In this document: piece after piece, positions 1 through 12,062 of the stretch
Position numbering within the stretch: position 1 is the first letter of the stretch
Layout: each line of letters opens with the position of its first letter
Assembly (NCBI RefSeq): GCF_029784155.1
Contig: NC_073692.1
Location: 14,055,752 to 14,119,751, forward strand
Reading direction: 5' to 3'
Length of the DNA stretch: 64,000 bases
Source: Uranotaenia lowii
Lineage: Eukaryota; Arthropoda; Insecta; Diptera; Culicidae
Translations under genes and position numbers: made by a program
The notes under the pieces: model-generated
Told to the model about the DNA's origin: nothing
The model's input: the letters and a program-made list of their open reading frames with translations, nothing else
Database searches by the model: none

Positions 1-400
1 TGATTTTCCAAAGAAAAAAAAAAGGAAAAAGTCCGGTTGCCCAGATATCGAAGAATAATGCCCGATTTAATCGAAAATCTAAGCAAAATCCAAACCAAAA
101 CTACGTTTTTACACAATGTATGATTTTAGGAGCTTGTTTCATCGAGTTTCACGTGCACACATTTTTTGGAAATGTAAAATTCGAATTGAACACCGTTGAT
201 GTGACCCAAGAAAGAATAATTTTCATATGTTCATTTTTTACTTTTTATTTTGAATTTTCATGAGAAAAGCCTGAATTTTGGTCAGATTTTCCCGGGTATT
301 GCCCGGTTTTTTTTAAGCAAATTATAAAATCCAATACCCGGATTTGGCCAGGTTTTTTTTTTGTTCAAATGCTTGGATTTGATCGGCCCGAAAACGCTCA
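1..400 (-). repeat. partial MITE, CCGGGCAA-motif family, cut by window edge
   Basis: Degenerate copies of a CCGGGCAA / TTGCCCGG motif recur through this stretch. Reverse-complementing 1-60 gives CGATATCTGGGCAACCGGAC, nearly identical to 25517-25540, part of the better-preserved element at 25117-25610. I infer an inverted, decayed copy whose one end lies outside the window. No coding potential is visible. Confidence 0.55.
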
Positions 401-1258
401 TAAAAATTTCTGGAAAGCTTAGGTATGACATATGTATATGATATTTACAAATTTTCTCATAACATTTTTTTTAACTAATGAATAGAGAATATTCCTTTTG
501 GGATTATTCGAATGAAAAGTGGTATTTGATGTTATGCTGACAAACCACACCAAACCCGATAAAAAACTTGATTTCAAAAAAAGACTTTAGGCGCGTATAT
601 TTCCTTCGAACAGACAATATGCTAGATTTGTTCGCTACGAAGCATTTGAGTATATTGCATTTGTGCTCTTTGATAACTGCTCGGGAGTTCATCGCATACT
701 CAACTGCGCTTATTACGCTCACTGTAAATTATGATTCAAAAATGCCTTCATGAAGACGAGATATTTAGGCAAGGTATTCAAAGTTTTTGTAAGTTGTATT
801 TCTTTCGTATTTTTTGTAGAAGATGTGGTAAACACACTTCATATACTGAAAAAAACATTTCTCTGATTAAATGGCTCTCATAAAAGAGAATACAGTTCGT
901 GAAATTTCAAAAAAAGAAGAGTACGCACATTTCTCGATCGAAAAAGAGTACATGTACTCTTAAAAGAGTACGTATGTCCAAGTAACAAATTAAGTTTTAT
1001 TCCAACCTTAACAGTCCGCTTAAGACTATTTCCTAAAGCTACTTTATAAGCCAAAGCGCATTCTACGCTATTAGCACAACTACTTTAAAGCAAACATATG
1101 GCCAAAAGGGACCATTTTGTTAACGTTTTCAAAGCTAATTCTATTCGCTATAATAAAACATCCAACAGAATAGTTTTGTTCGATCTTATAGACATAGCCT
1201 TAAGAAACCTTTCAGAGCTCTTTTAAGACTATCCGCAGCTTCTTTAAAACTACGTCAA
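401..1258. other. AT-rich intergenic DNA, no gene seen
   Basis: No supported exon. Short open frames on both strands lack coding character. It contains an 18-bp perfect palindrome at 944-961 (AAGAGTACATGTACTCTT), followed by further AAAGAGTAC copies, which hints at repeat-derived DNA. Confidence 0.5.
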
Positions 1259-1356
1259 GGAATCTGATAGGAATTTTACTGTGGGAGCTGTGGAATCTGA
1301 TAGGAATTTAACTGTGCCAACTGTGGAATCTGATAGAAATTTTACTGTGGGAGCTT
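1259..1356. repeat. three-copy ~33-bp tandem repeat
   Basis: The phrase GAATCTGATAGGAATTTTAC recurs three times (about 1259, 1292 and 1325), each followed by TGTGGGAGCTGTG or a variant. Copies differ by a few substitutions, so this is a short, aged tandem duplication. Confidence 0.7.
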
Positions 1357-3509
1357 TCTGTTCCGTTTTTTTTTTGTAGTGTTATCACTTACTCTCTCAA
1401 GCATTTGGTGATTGGTAAAGATTCCATTTGAAATATTTTAAAAATATTCTCATTTTCATTTTCAATCTTAGCATGAAACTTCCTGCAACCTCAGATTTCT
1501 GGTAAAATATATACGAAATAGCATCAAAACATAAGCGCGCCTTAAAGAAAATCAAGATTGACTACATTTTGAGCATTTTTTTAATTGAAAAAAATAATTT
1601 AAGGAAAATATAAATTTGCTCAAATGATGCAATTTTTGTTTTGCATTGAAATTTATGACTTATACAACAAATAGTACCACCAACATTGTCAAATTTGTTA
1701 AAAATGTCTAGTTTATAGTATTAAAGTATAATTTCCATCAAGATGGCGTCAGTAATTTCGATTCAATTTCACAATCAATATGGCGATCAGTAAATAAATA
1801 TTGAAAATCTTAAGGCAGTTGTAAAACAGTGTTAAAATGGTTTTATGCCGGTTAGAAAAATGTTGTAATAAAACAATTTCAATAAACAGTTTTAAAATGG
1901 TTTTAAGAAATCTTGAATCACAGCTTCGTTTGACGTTTCCCTAAATGGAATACACGCTCATGATGGATTAATCCATTTTTGAGGAAGAGGAGTTTTTTGC
2001 AAAAAATGAGAACATTTGCTTGGCAAAAGGCATTCATGCAACTTTTTGTTTTGTTTCCTTTTGGCTATGATTAGAGGGTGGTCAATTATCTTTAAATACC
2101 AAGTAGGTATTGTTATCAAATAATCTCAGACTGTTATGGAATAGATAATTTATTGTCATCAAAAGCCTGGCCTCAAAGCTAAAAAATAACCCGCATAAAT
2201 GAGGATTATAACCAAACGATTTCTGAAATCGTCAAACGACAATTTATGAATCGTAAAAAATGTTTAGCAAACGATTATAGAATATGTAAAATACATTGCC
2301 TGACTCGTGAATTCCGAAAAGATTGAATTTTAAATCTGTAGTTAGGTTATGTAACTGTTTAAAAACTGTTAAAACAGTTGTATGGGAAAACTTTTCTGCA
2401 AACACTATGCTAACGCTTTAGGAAACGCTATTAATTATAATATGCAACTTATCAAACTATAATGGTTATTGTTGCAATTGGAAGCGATAAAACGATTCTA
2501 TAAAACGTGTCTCTGTCGGATATTTTGATCGACCAATGTTTGTGGTCTTCATTCTGAATATATCATCTGAAACTTGTTCAGGCTGATGAAAGCTTAGAAT
2601 GAACATTTTCGCTAGTGATGAAGCTCAATTTCTCCGTCTTTGCTGAGGAGAAGCCGGTGGCTGCAGTCTTCTAGAAATTTTCAAGGGCGTTTTATCCGGA
2701 AAGAATTTTGTTAACTCTGGATTGGATGACGTAAATATAGATTAACTTCGCATTGAGAGACAGAGATGGATAAATAGAACTTGTAATTAATTGTCTTATA
2801 CATTTATTCTTATCGAATTACAAAAAACGTTTATTCACAGTGTGCTTTTATTCAATCCATAAGAATTGAGCGATTAATGATTTGGACTGATTTGCGGTTG
2901 TTTTGAAATTTGAATGCGGATGCAACAAAGTTGTTTTTATTTTTCAGATGAATTTGACTGCTTTAATTTATATAATTTTGATAGCCCGTTTTTCTCAATT
3001 TTGAGTGATAATTCTTTCAAAACAGATTATGCTATCTCAAAAAGAGGTCAAAAAGTTTAAGCGTGTATTCGTTCTTCTCGAATGTCAAATAATCTGTCAC
3101 TTAGTTTTATCATGCCTACATTGACTGTTCCAATAAAACATTTTTTTCAACTTGGCTTGAAGGCTAGTTTTAAAAGCGCATTGAGCGCATTTTTAAAACT
3201 GGTACCTAAGCTCTAATAAAAACAGGAAAGTATGTGTTTTATTGATGCTTAAGCAATACTTTTTCAACGTTTTTACAGCACTCTTTAGATAGTGTTTTAT
3301 TCAAGTTTTAGCAAAACTTTCAGGATTCTTTTAAAACACACGATAAATGAAGCATTTCCTATGTTACAATAGAACCGTTTTAAAAATTGGATGCCATGGA
3401 AAAGTCTTCATAAAACAATATTAAAACTCAAAAAAGCCAATTGGCTTAATCTGTGTTACTTGGGATGGTAACCTTAAATTAGTCCCAATTCTCTCAACCA
3501 CATTCAATA
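1357..3509. other. AT-rich non-coding DNA, enriched in TAAAAC/GTTTTA words
   Basis: No gene is supported. TAAAAC and its complement GTTTTA recur, especially at 1810-1910 and 3130-3420, and a hairpin-like segment (AGTTTTAAAAGCGCATT..GCGCATTTTTAAAACT) lies near 3165-3200. This resembles the motif-iterated bodies of other elements in the window, but I could not define ends, so no element is called. Confidence 0.4.
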
Positions 3510-3745
3510 ATATTGTATGTGATTGTATCCCATTTACCCGAAACCCATTGCCCAGAATGAATTTTTCCCAGAATGACAAATACCCGAAATCAAACCCCAG
3601 AATGAACCATTTCCCAGAAAAAAATTCCCCAGAATGCACCATTTACCAGAATTTTTTTTCCCAGAATGGACCATTTCCCAGAATTTTTCTCCCCAGAATG
3701 GGACATTTACCAGAATGGCACAAATCCCAGATTTTTTCCCCTAGA
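3510..3745 (+). repeat. left inverted arm of CCCAGAATG-motif array
   Basis: About nine degenerate copies of a CCCAGAATG(A/G)-type unit separated by CATTTACC, CATTTCCC or T/A runs. It begins with CCCATTTACCCGAAACCCAT. The reverse complement of 5125-5340 has the same order of words, so the two stretches form inverted arms around 1.4 kb of unrelated DNA including a Helitron. Likely terminal arms of a foldback or MITE-like element. Confidence 0.7.
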
Positions 3746-3773
3746 ATTTTTATTTGTTTTTTTTTTCTAATAA

Positions 3774-4617
3774 TCTTATATATAAAAATGGAGGCGTTTT
3801 CTTTGTAATAACATTACGTATGAATGGTCGGTCGGAATGAAGTGAAATTTGGTATCCGAGGGTTTTTTGGGTCAGAGATGGTTTGTATAATACTTTCAAG
3901 AATCTCACTTTTTATGAAAGGGGGGTCCCCATACAAAATTATCTCTTCACATCTTCTTATATATAAAAATGGAGGCGTTTTCTTTGTGATAACATCACGT
4001 ATGAATGGTCGGTCGGAATGAAGTGAAATTTGGTATCCGAGGGTTTTTTGGGTCAGAGATGGTTTGTATAATACTTTCAAGAATCTCACTTTTTATGAAA
4101 GGGGGGTCCCCATACAAAATTATCTCTTCACATCTTATATATAAAAATGGAGGCGTTTTCTTTGTAATAACATTACGTATGAATGGTCGGTCGGAATGAA
4201 GTGAGATTTGGTATCCGAGGGTTTTTTGGGTCAGAGATGGTTTGTATAATACTTTCAAGAATCTCACTTTTTATGAAAGAGGGGTCCCCATACAAAGTTA
4301 TCTCTTCCCATCTCTTCTTCACATCTCATATATAAAAATTGAGGCGTTTTCTTTGTGATAACATCACGTATGAATGGTCGGTCGGAATGAAGTGAAATTT
4401 GGTATCCGAGGGTTTTTTGGGTAAGAGATTGTTTGTATAATAGTTTCAAGAATCTCACTTTTTATGGAAGGTGATCCCAATACAAATTCAACTTCATTTG
4501 TTACGATTCCCATAAGAATCGATTCGCGAGCACGATGAAGTTTAGGACGTGTAGATGAAATCAAACATTTATTACGATTACATAAGAAGGTAAAACGAAG
4601 TTTACCGGGTCAGCTAG
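3774..4617 (+). mobile_element. non-autonomous Helitron with four tandem 5'-type units
   Basis: The sequence begins TCTTATATATAAAAATGG at 3774 and ends CTAG at 4614-4617, the TC...CTRR ends of Helitrons. It sits between A (3773) and T (4618), as expected for AT-targeted insertion. A 6-bp hairpin GGTAAA-ACGAAG-TTTACC (4589-4606) lies 7 nt before CTAG, matching the family's 3' subterminal hairpin. The body is four copies of a roughly 180-bp unit starting near 3776, 3955, 4135 and 4325. The first three are very similar, the fourth shorter and more diverged. There is no Rep/helicase coding, so mobility would need a protein supplied in trans. Confidence 0.85.
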
Positions 4618-5124
4618 TTTCTAGAATATTTCATATGATTCGAAATTAATTTTTTCAAAATGATTTTTTAAATGAAAGTACGACTTTGAAATGTTCCAAC
4701 TAAATTTATTTTAGAACCAATATTGTGCTTTGTTTATGGTTTGGGTACTTTAGTTGATTCAATGCTTACCATGGTCCTTTAAAAAACCGTTTTGGTATCC
4801 GACTCCTCACGCTGCGCGTTCGAACTTGAAAGACGTTTTGTCCTTCACGCTGTCGCGTGGCGGACGGGGCTAAGGGATCACCCCTAGCTTTCACGCAGAC
4901 CTAGGAAGCCCCGGCAGACCTAGACCAATGTCTTAGGGCCGCCGCTTCCGACGGCGGGTCGGCGGCCTCCTCGGATTTGGGAGCTTTGGCGGCTTTGTGC
5001 CGCCTCAGCCCCTACATCCTCGTTGGTTGCGGCCTTGCCGCAAAAGAATAAAGTTATGAAACCCCTTTTTTTTGTAACAATTCCTTTTTTTTAAATAATT
5101 TATAGTAAGGATAAATGTTTTCAA
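4618..5124. other. intergenic stretch with GC-rich repeat-like island
   Basis: 4790-5045 is far more GC-rich than its surroundings and contains no open frame worth calling. A short word AGCTAGGGGTG (reverse strand, near 4890) is shared with 42735-42750 in the intron of gene C, suggesting both are pieces of one transposon family that I cannot name. Confidence 0.4.
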
Positions 5125-5340
5125 TTTTCTGGGAAATGGTCCTTCTGGCGAAAAAATTTCTGGTATATGGTTCATTCTGGTGAAAAAATTTCTGGGAAAT
5201 GGTACATTCTGGCAAAATTTTTTATGGGGAATGGTTCGTCTGGGGAAAAAAATTCTGGGAATTGGAAATCTGGGGATTTTTCATTCTGGGCAATGGTTTT
5301 CGGGTAAATGGAGTACAACCATTGTATGTATGGGGCAGTA
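5125..5340 (-). repeat. right inverted arm of CCCAGAATG-motif array
   Basis: Reads as repeated CATTCTGGG / AATGGT words and ends ATTCTGGGCAATGGTTTTCG then GGTAAATGG. This is the mirror of the left arm at 3510-3745, including the outermost CCATTTACCCG words. The mirrored order over about 200 bp is hard to explain by chance. Confidence 0.7.
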
Positions 5341-5800
5341 TCCGAATTGCTGTCGTCCGTCCGGTCTTCAAATCTGGTGACCAAAAAGCTCTTAACAGCT
5401 ATCAACCTACCTCCGTCTTGTCTGCCTTTAGTGAAGTCTTTGAGAAATTCATTGCATCTAGACTGTTAGTATTCATTAAAGAAGAGAACTTCCTGTACAG
5501 TCACCAACATGGATTTCGCAAAGGCAGTTCTACAGAGATCGCTGTTCTAGATCGCTGTTAGTGCATAGTGTGTCACACAATTAGGACAGGAAGAAGCAGA
5601 CGCCGTGTTCCTTGATTTTCGAAGGCTTTCGACACAATAGATCGAAATCTGTTACTTGAAAAATGAGATGCTTATGGGATAAGAGGTATAGTGAATGATT
5701 TTCTCCGAAGTGATCTTCATAATCGCCAGCAAGTGGTCAAGATAAAAAACATACTTAGTTCCCAGCTACCTATAAAAGTAGGTGTACCCCTAGTAGTAAT
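5337..5800 (+). pseudogene. Jockey-like non-LTR reverse transcriptase relic
   Basis: An open frame to 5561 contains RT landmarks: PVFKSGD, then a Y-x-P-T-S-V-L block, FEKFIASRLL, and HQHGFRKGSSTE. Homology continues in other frames past a stop at 5559-5561: KAFDTIDRNLL near 5625-5660, YGIRG near 5672, and QVVKI then LPIKVGVP near 5730-5790. Order and spacing match RT motifs 1-4 of Jockey-type LINEs. Several frameshifts and stops mean it is dead, and no endonuclease or 3' end is recognisable. It directly abuts the inverted-repeat arm. Confidence 0.8.
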
Positions 5801-7120
5801 TTAGGTTCTTATAAGTGCAATGAAATCGATGTATTAGAGCAATTTTCAAACTTTTTAATATCCTACCAATATACTTAAAATGCGAATTGTAAAAACAAAA
5901 AACATCCATCACAATATGGATGTACAACATATTAAATATAATCTTGAAATCCGATTCATCTATAGAGATCATACGTAGAAATATAATCAACAAGAGTAGG
6001 AGAACGAAGACCAGCCATAACAGGCCAACCATGTGCATAGACTTAGTAGAAATATCAGCGATAGGTGCCCATATTCAAATCCCGTGTTTAAATATTTTTA
6101 AAAACGAACGTAGAGTGGATAATGTTAGCAAACATCACTCAGTTAAATTCTTAGTAAGCTATTTACTATGGAAAACTTTAAGAGGAACAAGAGTTCATTG
6201 AGGCTTCCACAGAGTTTTGTCATTCAATAAAATAAATTCAATTAAAATTAAGTATGTGATATTTGGTCGTTCAAATAAAATAACGTACACATTAGGGTGA
6301 CAATGGATGTATTGGAGAAGTTTTAAGATTGAATTTTGAAAACCGAACATTTGAAATTGGCCCAAAAAATTTATCCGTGCACAATTTCAGCTCAATCGGA
6401 CTTGATTTAGAGATGCCTCAAAGATATTGGCAGAGTTCAGTTTTTTGAGCCAATCTACTAATTGCATATGGTCGGTTTTCAAAATTCGATCATCAAATTT
6501 TTCCCATACATCCATTGCCACCTTGGTGTAGGTATTGAAAAAAATAAGCATTTTTCTCTCTTCTAACAATCAATACCAATCGCATTTTTCGCTCAATACC
6601 AAATTATTTCATTCTGGAACCTCCGCTATGATAATTGTTCGAAGATACTTGCGTCAAATAACCTAGATTTCCAACTTCCCGCCGTGTCATGGAGCCCCAG
6701 GAAATCTAGTCATGTAATATCCCTAGATCGAAACTCAGCATCCATTCTGTCTACCGGAAGGTAAATGAACCCATAAAGCTACCAAATGTGGTGGAGGATC
6801 AGCGAGTAGTAGGCTATGAATGGATGAAACAAAGTGGTCTGCTTTTTTCGCCTATTCGGCAAGCCGGGTCTTAATCCAGTGGGATGAAGATGAACACTGC
6901 AAAACAACGCTCATCCATGACTGGTTAGAATTTTTCGAACATTAAAACTCTCATGGAGGGGAATTTTGCTAATCACGTTTCTCTGTGATGTTTAGAACTT
7001 TTTGTTGTAAAAGGTTTTTTTTCTTCTGTTTTTGTTTTTGTTGTTTGGCCGTTGCAATTACGCCAAAGTAGATGTTGGGGATAATCTTGTTTTGGTGGGT
7101 AATTCTCTTGAAGATTTGGG
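5801..7120. other. intergenic, upstream of gene A
   Basis: AT-rich DNA with one palindromic MITE (6293-6530). Nothing else is recognisable, and no second exon of gene A is needed here. Confidence 0.5.
6293..6530. mobile_element. palindromic MITE, TA-flanked
   Basis: The left end TAGGGTGACAATGGATGTAT is mirrored by the right end (CCATACATCCATTGCCACC then TTGGTGTA). Inner sequence GAATTTTGAAAACCGA is also mirrored (about 6330 and 6470-6490), so the roughly 238-bp unit folds on itself. TA at both edges suggests a Tc1/mariner-type target. There is no coding capacity. Confidence 0.65.
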
Positions 7121-7125
7121 GATGC

Positions 7126-7133
7126 TATATAAG
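7126..7133 (+). promoter_or_regulatory. TATA box of gene A
   Basis: TATATAAG lies about 30-35 bp upstream of a plausible initiator (GGATCATTCGAG, near 7157-7163) and 108 bp upstream of the ATG. It is the only such motif close to the gene. Confidence 0.55.
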
Positions 7134-7233
7134 TTCAGGTGAACCACTCCAGGGAGGATCATTCGAGTTGGGATTGGTGAAGATTCAAGGGATAATACGC
7201 AAGCTTTTTAAAATTATTTGATCAGAGGCAGCC

Positions 7234-8182
7234 ATGAAGTACGCCATCGCAGCAACCGCAGTATTATTAGTTTTAGGAAATGTGCAGTGTTACATTCGTA
7301 AGTGTGGTGTTTTGAAGTTGTGGATTCAAATTAGGTTTGATTGTGAAATAAATTGACTTTTAAATTCTCAGCTGCATCACTTTCGGTATGCAATCGAGCG
7401 GATCCAGAGCTTGACAAGTGTGTGAGAGCCGTCGTCGAGGGACTTCGTTCTCGAATTGCTTCCGGTGATTACGGGGAGGGACACATGCTGCCAAGTTTGG
7501 ATCCGGCCTATATTGATAGACTGGATATTGATGATGGTGCCAACCTTCAGGCGTCCTTCAGAAATTTGACCGTAACCGGTGCCAAAAACTTCCAGATTGA
7601 CAAACTACAGTGAGTTTAATTTTATTTTGTTTAAAAAATGAAGCAAACTAATGATATTTTCTATCAAAAAAAGTCTCAACGTTCCGGAGAAGAACATCAA
7701 CTTCCGGGTTACTCTGGACAAAATGAACCTGAAGGGAAAGTACAACATGAAGATGAAGCTGTCCTTGCTACTGATCGATGGAGTCGGTGATGCCAATCTG
7801 GATATTTGTGAGTATATTGAGCGTTTCGAAAAATAAAAGCAAACTCTAGTCCATTCTAAATCTTCCAGCTGATTCTAAATTGTTGGTTAAAATGCACTAC
7901 CAATTGTTGCCCAGCGCTAAGGATCCCTCCCGGTTGACGATGCAGTTCGACCCAATTGAGATGAAGATTAAGTTCGCTGGACCGGCTAAGTTCAACTTCA
8001 CCAACCTGCTGAAAGATAAGCCAAGGTTGAGCGAGGCCGCCAATGAAGCCGTCAATGAAGATCCGTCTGTGATTTTGGAAAAAGCTAAACCAGCAGTTCA
8101 ACAGTTCTTCTCCAAGCTGTTCACTGACATTGCAAATGGTCTGATGAAGGAAGCCACGGAGGAAGAAGCTCTTCCATTGTAG
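7234..8182 (+). CDS. gene A: takeout/JHBP-like secreted protein, 249 aa
   Basis: Coding exons 7234-7297, 7372-7609, 7674-7807 and 7869-8182, with GT-AG introns of 74, 64 and 61 bp in phases 1, 2, 1. The sum is 750 nt with no internal stop. Residues 1-19 are a signal peptide (MKYAIAATAVLLVLGNVQC), so the product should be secreted. Residues 28-38 hold the family's paired cysteines (CNRADPELDKC), which form the N-terminal disulfide in takeout/JHBP proteins. The rest fits the JHBP fold, a long helix wrapped in a beta-sheet that binds small hydrophobic ligands; the ligand cannot be inferred. The C-terminus (EEEALPL) lacks the FP ending of the three paralogues. The acceptor of intron 2 (AAAAAAAG) has no pyrimidine tract, so that junction rests on frame and homology. 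ATTAAA at 8356-8361 is a possible poly-A signal. Confidence 0.88.
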
Positions 8183-10935
8183 ATAAATAACCATAATTTA
8201 AAAAAAACTTTAAAAAAGTTTTGAACTTATTTGATTGATCCGATAGTCCGAACTGTGGATGTCCTATCAGTTTTTTTTAATGAAAATTTAGAACAAATCA
8301 AATGTTATATACAGACATACATGCATAGTTATTGAGACATATTTACTTAGACTCAATTAAAACTCGAACAGCACTTAGCTTGTGCTTAACATAATTGAAT
8401 AAGTCAAAACAGCCGTTCATTTCGGGGAATCTCAGCTCCGCTTCGCTCTTCTGTAGTGTGCAAACATCATCAGAATTGCAAAGAACGCGAAAACACAGGA
8501 ACGATCTCTCAGTCAGCTCCGGTAGCGCTCACTTAAGTAGCTGACTGAATAAACGATGACGGTGGTTAAAAAATGATTCTAAAGTAGTTTACCGAGTAGG
8601 TATCTTGTTCTGCGGGAGACGACGCCAAGTCGCCACTTGATACCCGTACGACACAACGCTCTGATTTGAACCGCAGACGTGCAGGTGCTTTGCGAGGATT
8701 CACCTCCTAAAATAGTATTCCCGAAAATGGATGTTATTTCCAAAACGAATTCGGATGAAGAGATAAGTTTTCGAAAGGAGAACGGCGGCTCCTTGCTGCC
8801 CATAAAATTAGCATTAGTGCAGCAGAATCTAGTTTGCGAATCGGGAACCATGTCAGTTCCAGTTTTAGAACACTGTTAATATGCATGAAATAATCGGTCA
8901 TGCTGCTGATCGCAAACTGGAACCATTTGCTAGTATTTTTTTTTCGTTTTTCAAGCAAAGAATGAAAACGTAATTTTATTTCAGCCTGGTATTCCTTACA
9001 GTTAATTTTTTTTTTATTGAGAAAGAAAACTATCTATCAGATCGATGATACAAAAGCATCATGAAGTAAACGCCTGAAAGTTTACTTCCTCACGAGCGTA
9101 CTTGCATGATCGCACTTAAAAGACTTGAAAGATACATTGAAGCTGCCGGTACGTGGTCACTTGACTTGATACCAGTGCAGTGGTGCCCAAAATCATTTGG
9201 AAACTATTCGTTTATTTTTAAAAGGTTTCTTTTCGCCAATTAAAAAATTTTAAAAAAAATTAAGATGATTTGATATTTAAAGTGATCAACGTGTTTATTT
9301 TTTTTTCTTTCTTACGTTACAAAGAGTAACAACCAATGAAAAATTATGTGTTTCATTTCAAAATGGGGTGGAATGATCGATATAAATCAGCCAAAGTGTG
9401 AGGGATTATTTTGAATGATTCTGTTTCGATTGTAAAAGTGTGTGTACATTATTTTCTCAGATAACCAGATTTTGTTTTCAATAATCTGTAACGCCGTTTA
9501 CTGGACGGGATCAAAGCAGTCAGCGATAAAGATCAAAGTATTCAAGATCGTAAAATTAATCGAAAATTGATCAAGTAATTTCAAATTTTGTCAAGAAGAT
9601 TGAAGGAATGCGAGAATTTGTTGGTGCTACATCGTTGAAAGGCTTGATTAACAATACTAAGCAAAGTGGAATCCAAATAACCGCCAAAAATGTCCTACTA
9701 GAAGAGATAAAAAATAATGAGACTTATTTGGGAAGCAAAACGTTTAAACCATGACCAACTTGGTGTGGCCCGCGAATCTCTTTTAGAGAAAACCATTTTT
9801 TGAACGATTTTGTTGGTCTGCATGTATCGTTTGGATAAATGTCTCTGAATCTACACTAACTAAATTCAAAACAAAGATCTGAAAATCTCCTTGAATTTAT
9901 ATAAGTAAAAGGGGTAAGGGTGTATAAAACCTCATTTCTAGAGAACACGCTTTTAATTTGTTGTGTTTGGTTATTTTCTATACATTTTTCGAACATTTGA
10001 AATTTCCTTTCGAACGTAAAAGTATGGGAATATAATTTAAAAAATCTGAAAAAAATCACCAAATGTAATTTGAAATATGGAGAATTGTTTGGCATTATTG
10101 ACTCAAAATCGATCTTTTTTGCTTTTATAACCCTTGGCTCTGAGGGCCTTAAATATAAAACAATTATAATTGAATTATGATAATCCTAATAAAAGTTTGA
10201 ATATTGAGGAGTTTGGATAGCCTCAGAAAGATAGTAAGACCGTATCAAAATCGTTTGAAAATCGTAAAAAAAATCATCGAATCATATCAACATCACAATT
10301 AAAATTATACTTTTACAACAACCTCAACCATTTGTAGCTTGAATTCTATTTCAAAAACTTCGTTCATCCATCAAAATTTTATTACTTTTGTAAATTATGT
10401 AAAATATAGAAAGATGTAAATTTTCTCAATTTGTTACTTTTTGCTAAGGTTTAAAAGGAAAGGGTATTTTTATGGAAATTAAACTAAATCCAAGTATATA
10501 ATAACAACAATAACAAAAATGATTTATCTAACTAAACATTAAGATTTCTTGATTTAATGTATCAAATTTGAGCATCTCAGCGAAGCGCGCTCATGTCATG
10601 CGAAAAAACGAGATATATTTTTTATAGCGGTTTGAAAAATCTGTTATCATTTGTTACCACAGTTATCATTGAATAAGGGAGATAAGAGCATAACGAGCAC
10701 CCCTTTTTTTTACAAAAGTACGTATTTTCTTAAACAAATTTTCATGAGGATTTGCTTCGTACTACCTATAGTATTAATTTTTCACCAAAAAAGAAATATC
10801 CTTTTCATCTTTTCAGAAATATTAAATAATAACCAGCTAGGTTCTCAAGTGACGAAAATATTATAATTTTTGAGCACCACCCAATAAGCTCATCTTGATC
10901 TGAAATGTACGCACTGCAACATGATTTACACCTTG
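8183..10935. other. intergenic between gene A and a TIR element, no gene seen
   Basis: AT-rich with a few GC-richer patches (8400-8560, 8640-8900). The open frames at 8579-8958 on both strands have no recognisable motif and no splice context. I see no RNA gene or clear repeat boundary. Confidence 0.5.
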
Positions 10936-11817
10936 CACGCTAACTTTTGGCTACCCCTTAAAGGCGTAAAAATGACCCGTTATTGAGAACCCCCATGATC
11001 TGTCAAATAACGGGTTATTTTATCGGATCAATATTACCCCTTATTTAGAAAAGCTCGATTCCCTTCAAAAAGGGTTGTTTTAGATGCGTTACATTAAAAT
11101 CGTTGAATTTGGCATGCGAGAGAGGTTGTGGTAAGTTGTAATTGCAAAAATTGTTTGAATTGTATTCTTCCAGAATACATTCATTTTATTTCAGAAGCCC
11201 AGCAAACTTCCGGACGAACACCAAAAAAAAAATAAAAGAAAACACGCACCGCGGCGGACTTACATTGGAGGTAAGGTTGATGGTTTTTGTGAAAAGAAAT
11301 TTAAAAAATAAATTAAAATGTAACTCTTTGTTTGTTTTATTTCAGGATTCACCTTAAGATGATAATTTAGGGGATGAATAACGCGACAGCGTTAAAATCC
11401 TAGAAAAAAAGAATTATAAACTTAAGATGATAATAGAATTCAAGCGGGGAAACCGGAATACTCGGAATATAGGAAGAAAAATATAAAAAAAAATAATGAA
11501 AGTTTATCCAAATCCAAAAATTATTGGGATTTCAATAAACAAAATAAAACAAAACGTTTAGTTTTGATTTATTTTTCAGGAAACAAATTTTCTATAAGCA
11601 GTAAACCTTAATTTCCACCATACGGAAGCTTTTGAAATAAGGGGTAATTTCTGCTAAAAGCGTTTGAAATAAGGGGTAATTTTCATCCGCTGCAAGCGTT
11701 ATCAAGCCGAGTACCCCTTAAAGGGTACAGCGGCTGTATCCTTTAAAAGGAGTTCTCCCAGTCTTATTGAATAACGGGTCAAAAGTATTCGTTAAGGGGT
11801 AGCCAAAAGTTAGCGTG
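10936..11817. mobile_element. 0.88-kb TIR element with ACCCCTTA subterminal motifs
   Basis: Ends are CACGCTAACTTTTGGC then TACCCCTTAA on the left and the exact reverse complement on the right, a perfect TIR of at least 26 bp. ACCCCTTA/TAAGGGGT and CCGTTATT/AATAACGGG words recur inside both ends (10955-11060 and 11635-11800). Interior open frames are short, with no transposase. No convincing target duplication is visible. Non-autonomous DNA transposon of unassigned superfamily. Confidence 0.8.
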
Positions 11818-11934
11818 TGTTTCTCAATTTTCACCATCATAAAATTTTTGATTTTCACTTTAATCAATTTTAAAACGCGTTTTTACTTAAATTTGTTGTC
11901 CTGAGGCGGACAGAGCACAATTAATCAGGGCAAT

Positions 11935-12062
11935 TCGATGAAGTTAACTGAATAATAGAGCTACAGCTTGACATGTTTCATCTGTCGATTTGGCCTATTT
12001 GTAAGGTGCCGGAGGGGTAATCAGTAGACTCGAGTCGAGTTCGATTCCTGTGGCCATTGTGC
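11935..12062 (+). repeat. tRNA-like (SINE-like) repeat, copy 1
   Basis: An A-box-like TGGCCTATTTG at 11991 and a B-box GAGTTCGATTCC at 12037-12048 are spaced as in a Pol III promoter. The same arrangement, plus upstream words (TGAAGT.AAC, ATAGAGCTACAGCTT), recurs on the minus strand at 18828-18955, so this is a dispersed repeat and not a lone tRNA. No intact cloverleaf acceptor stem is evident. Confidence 0.55.
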
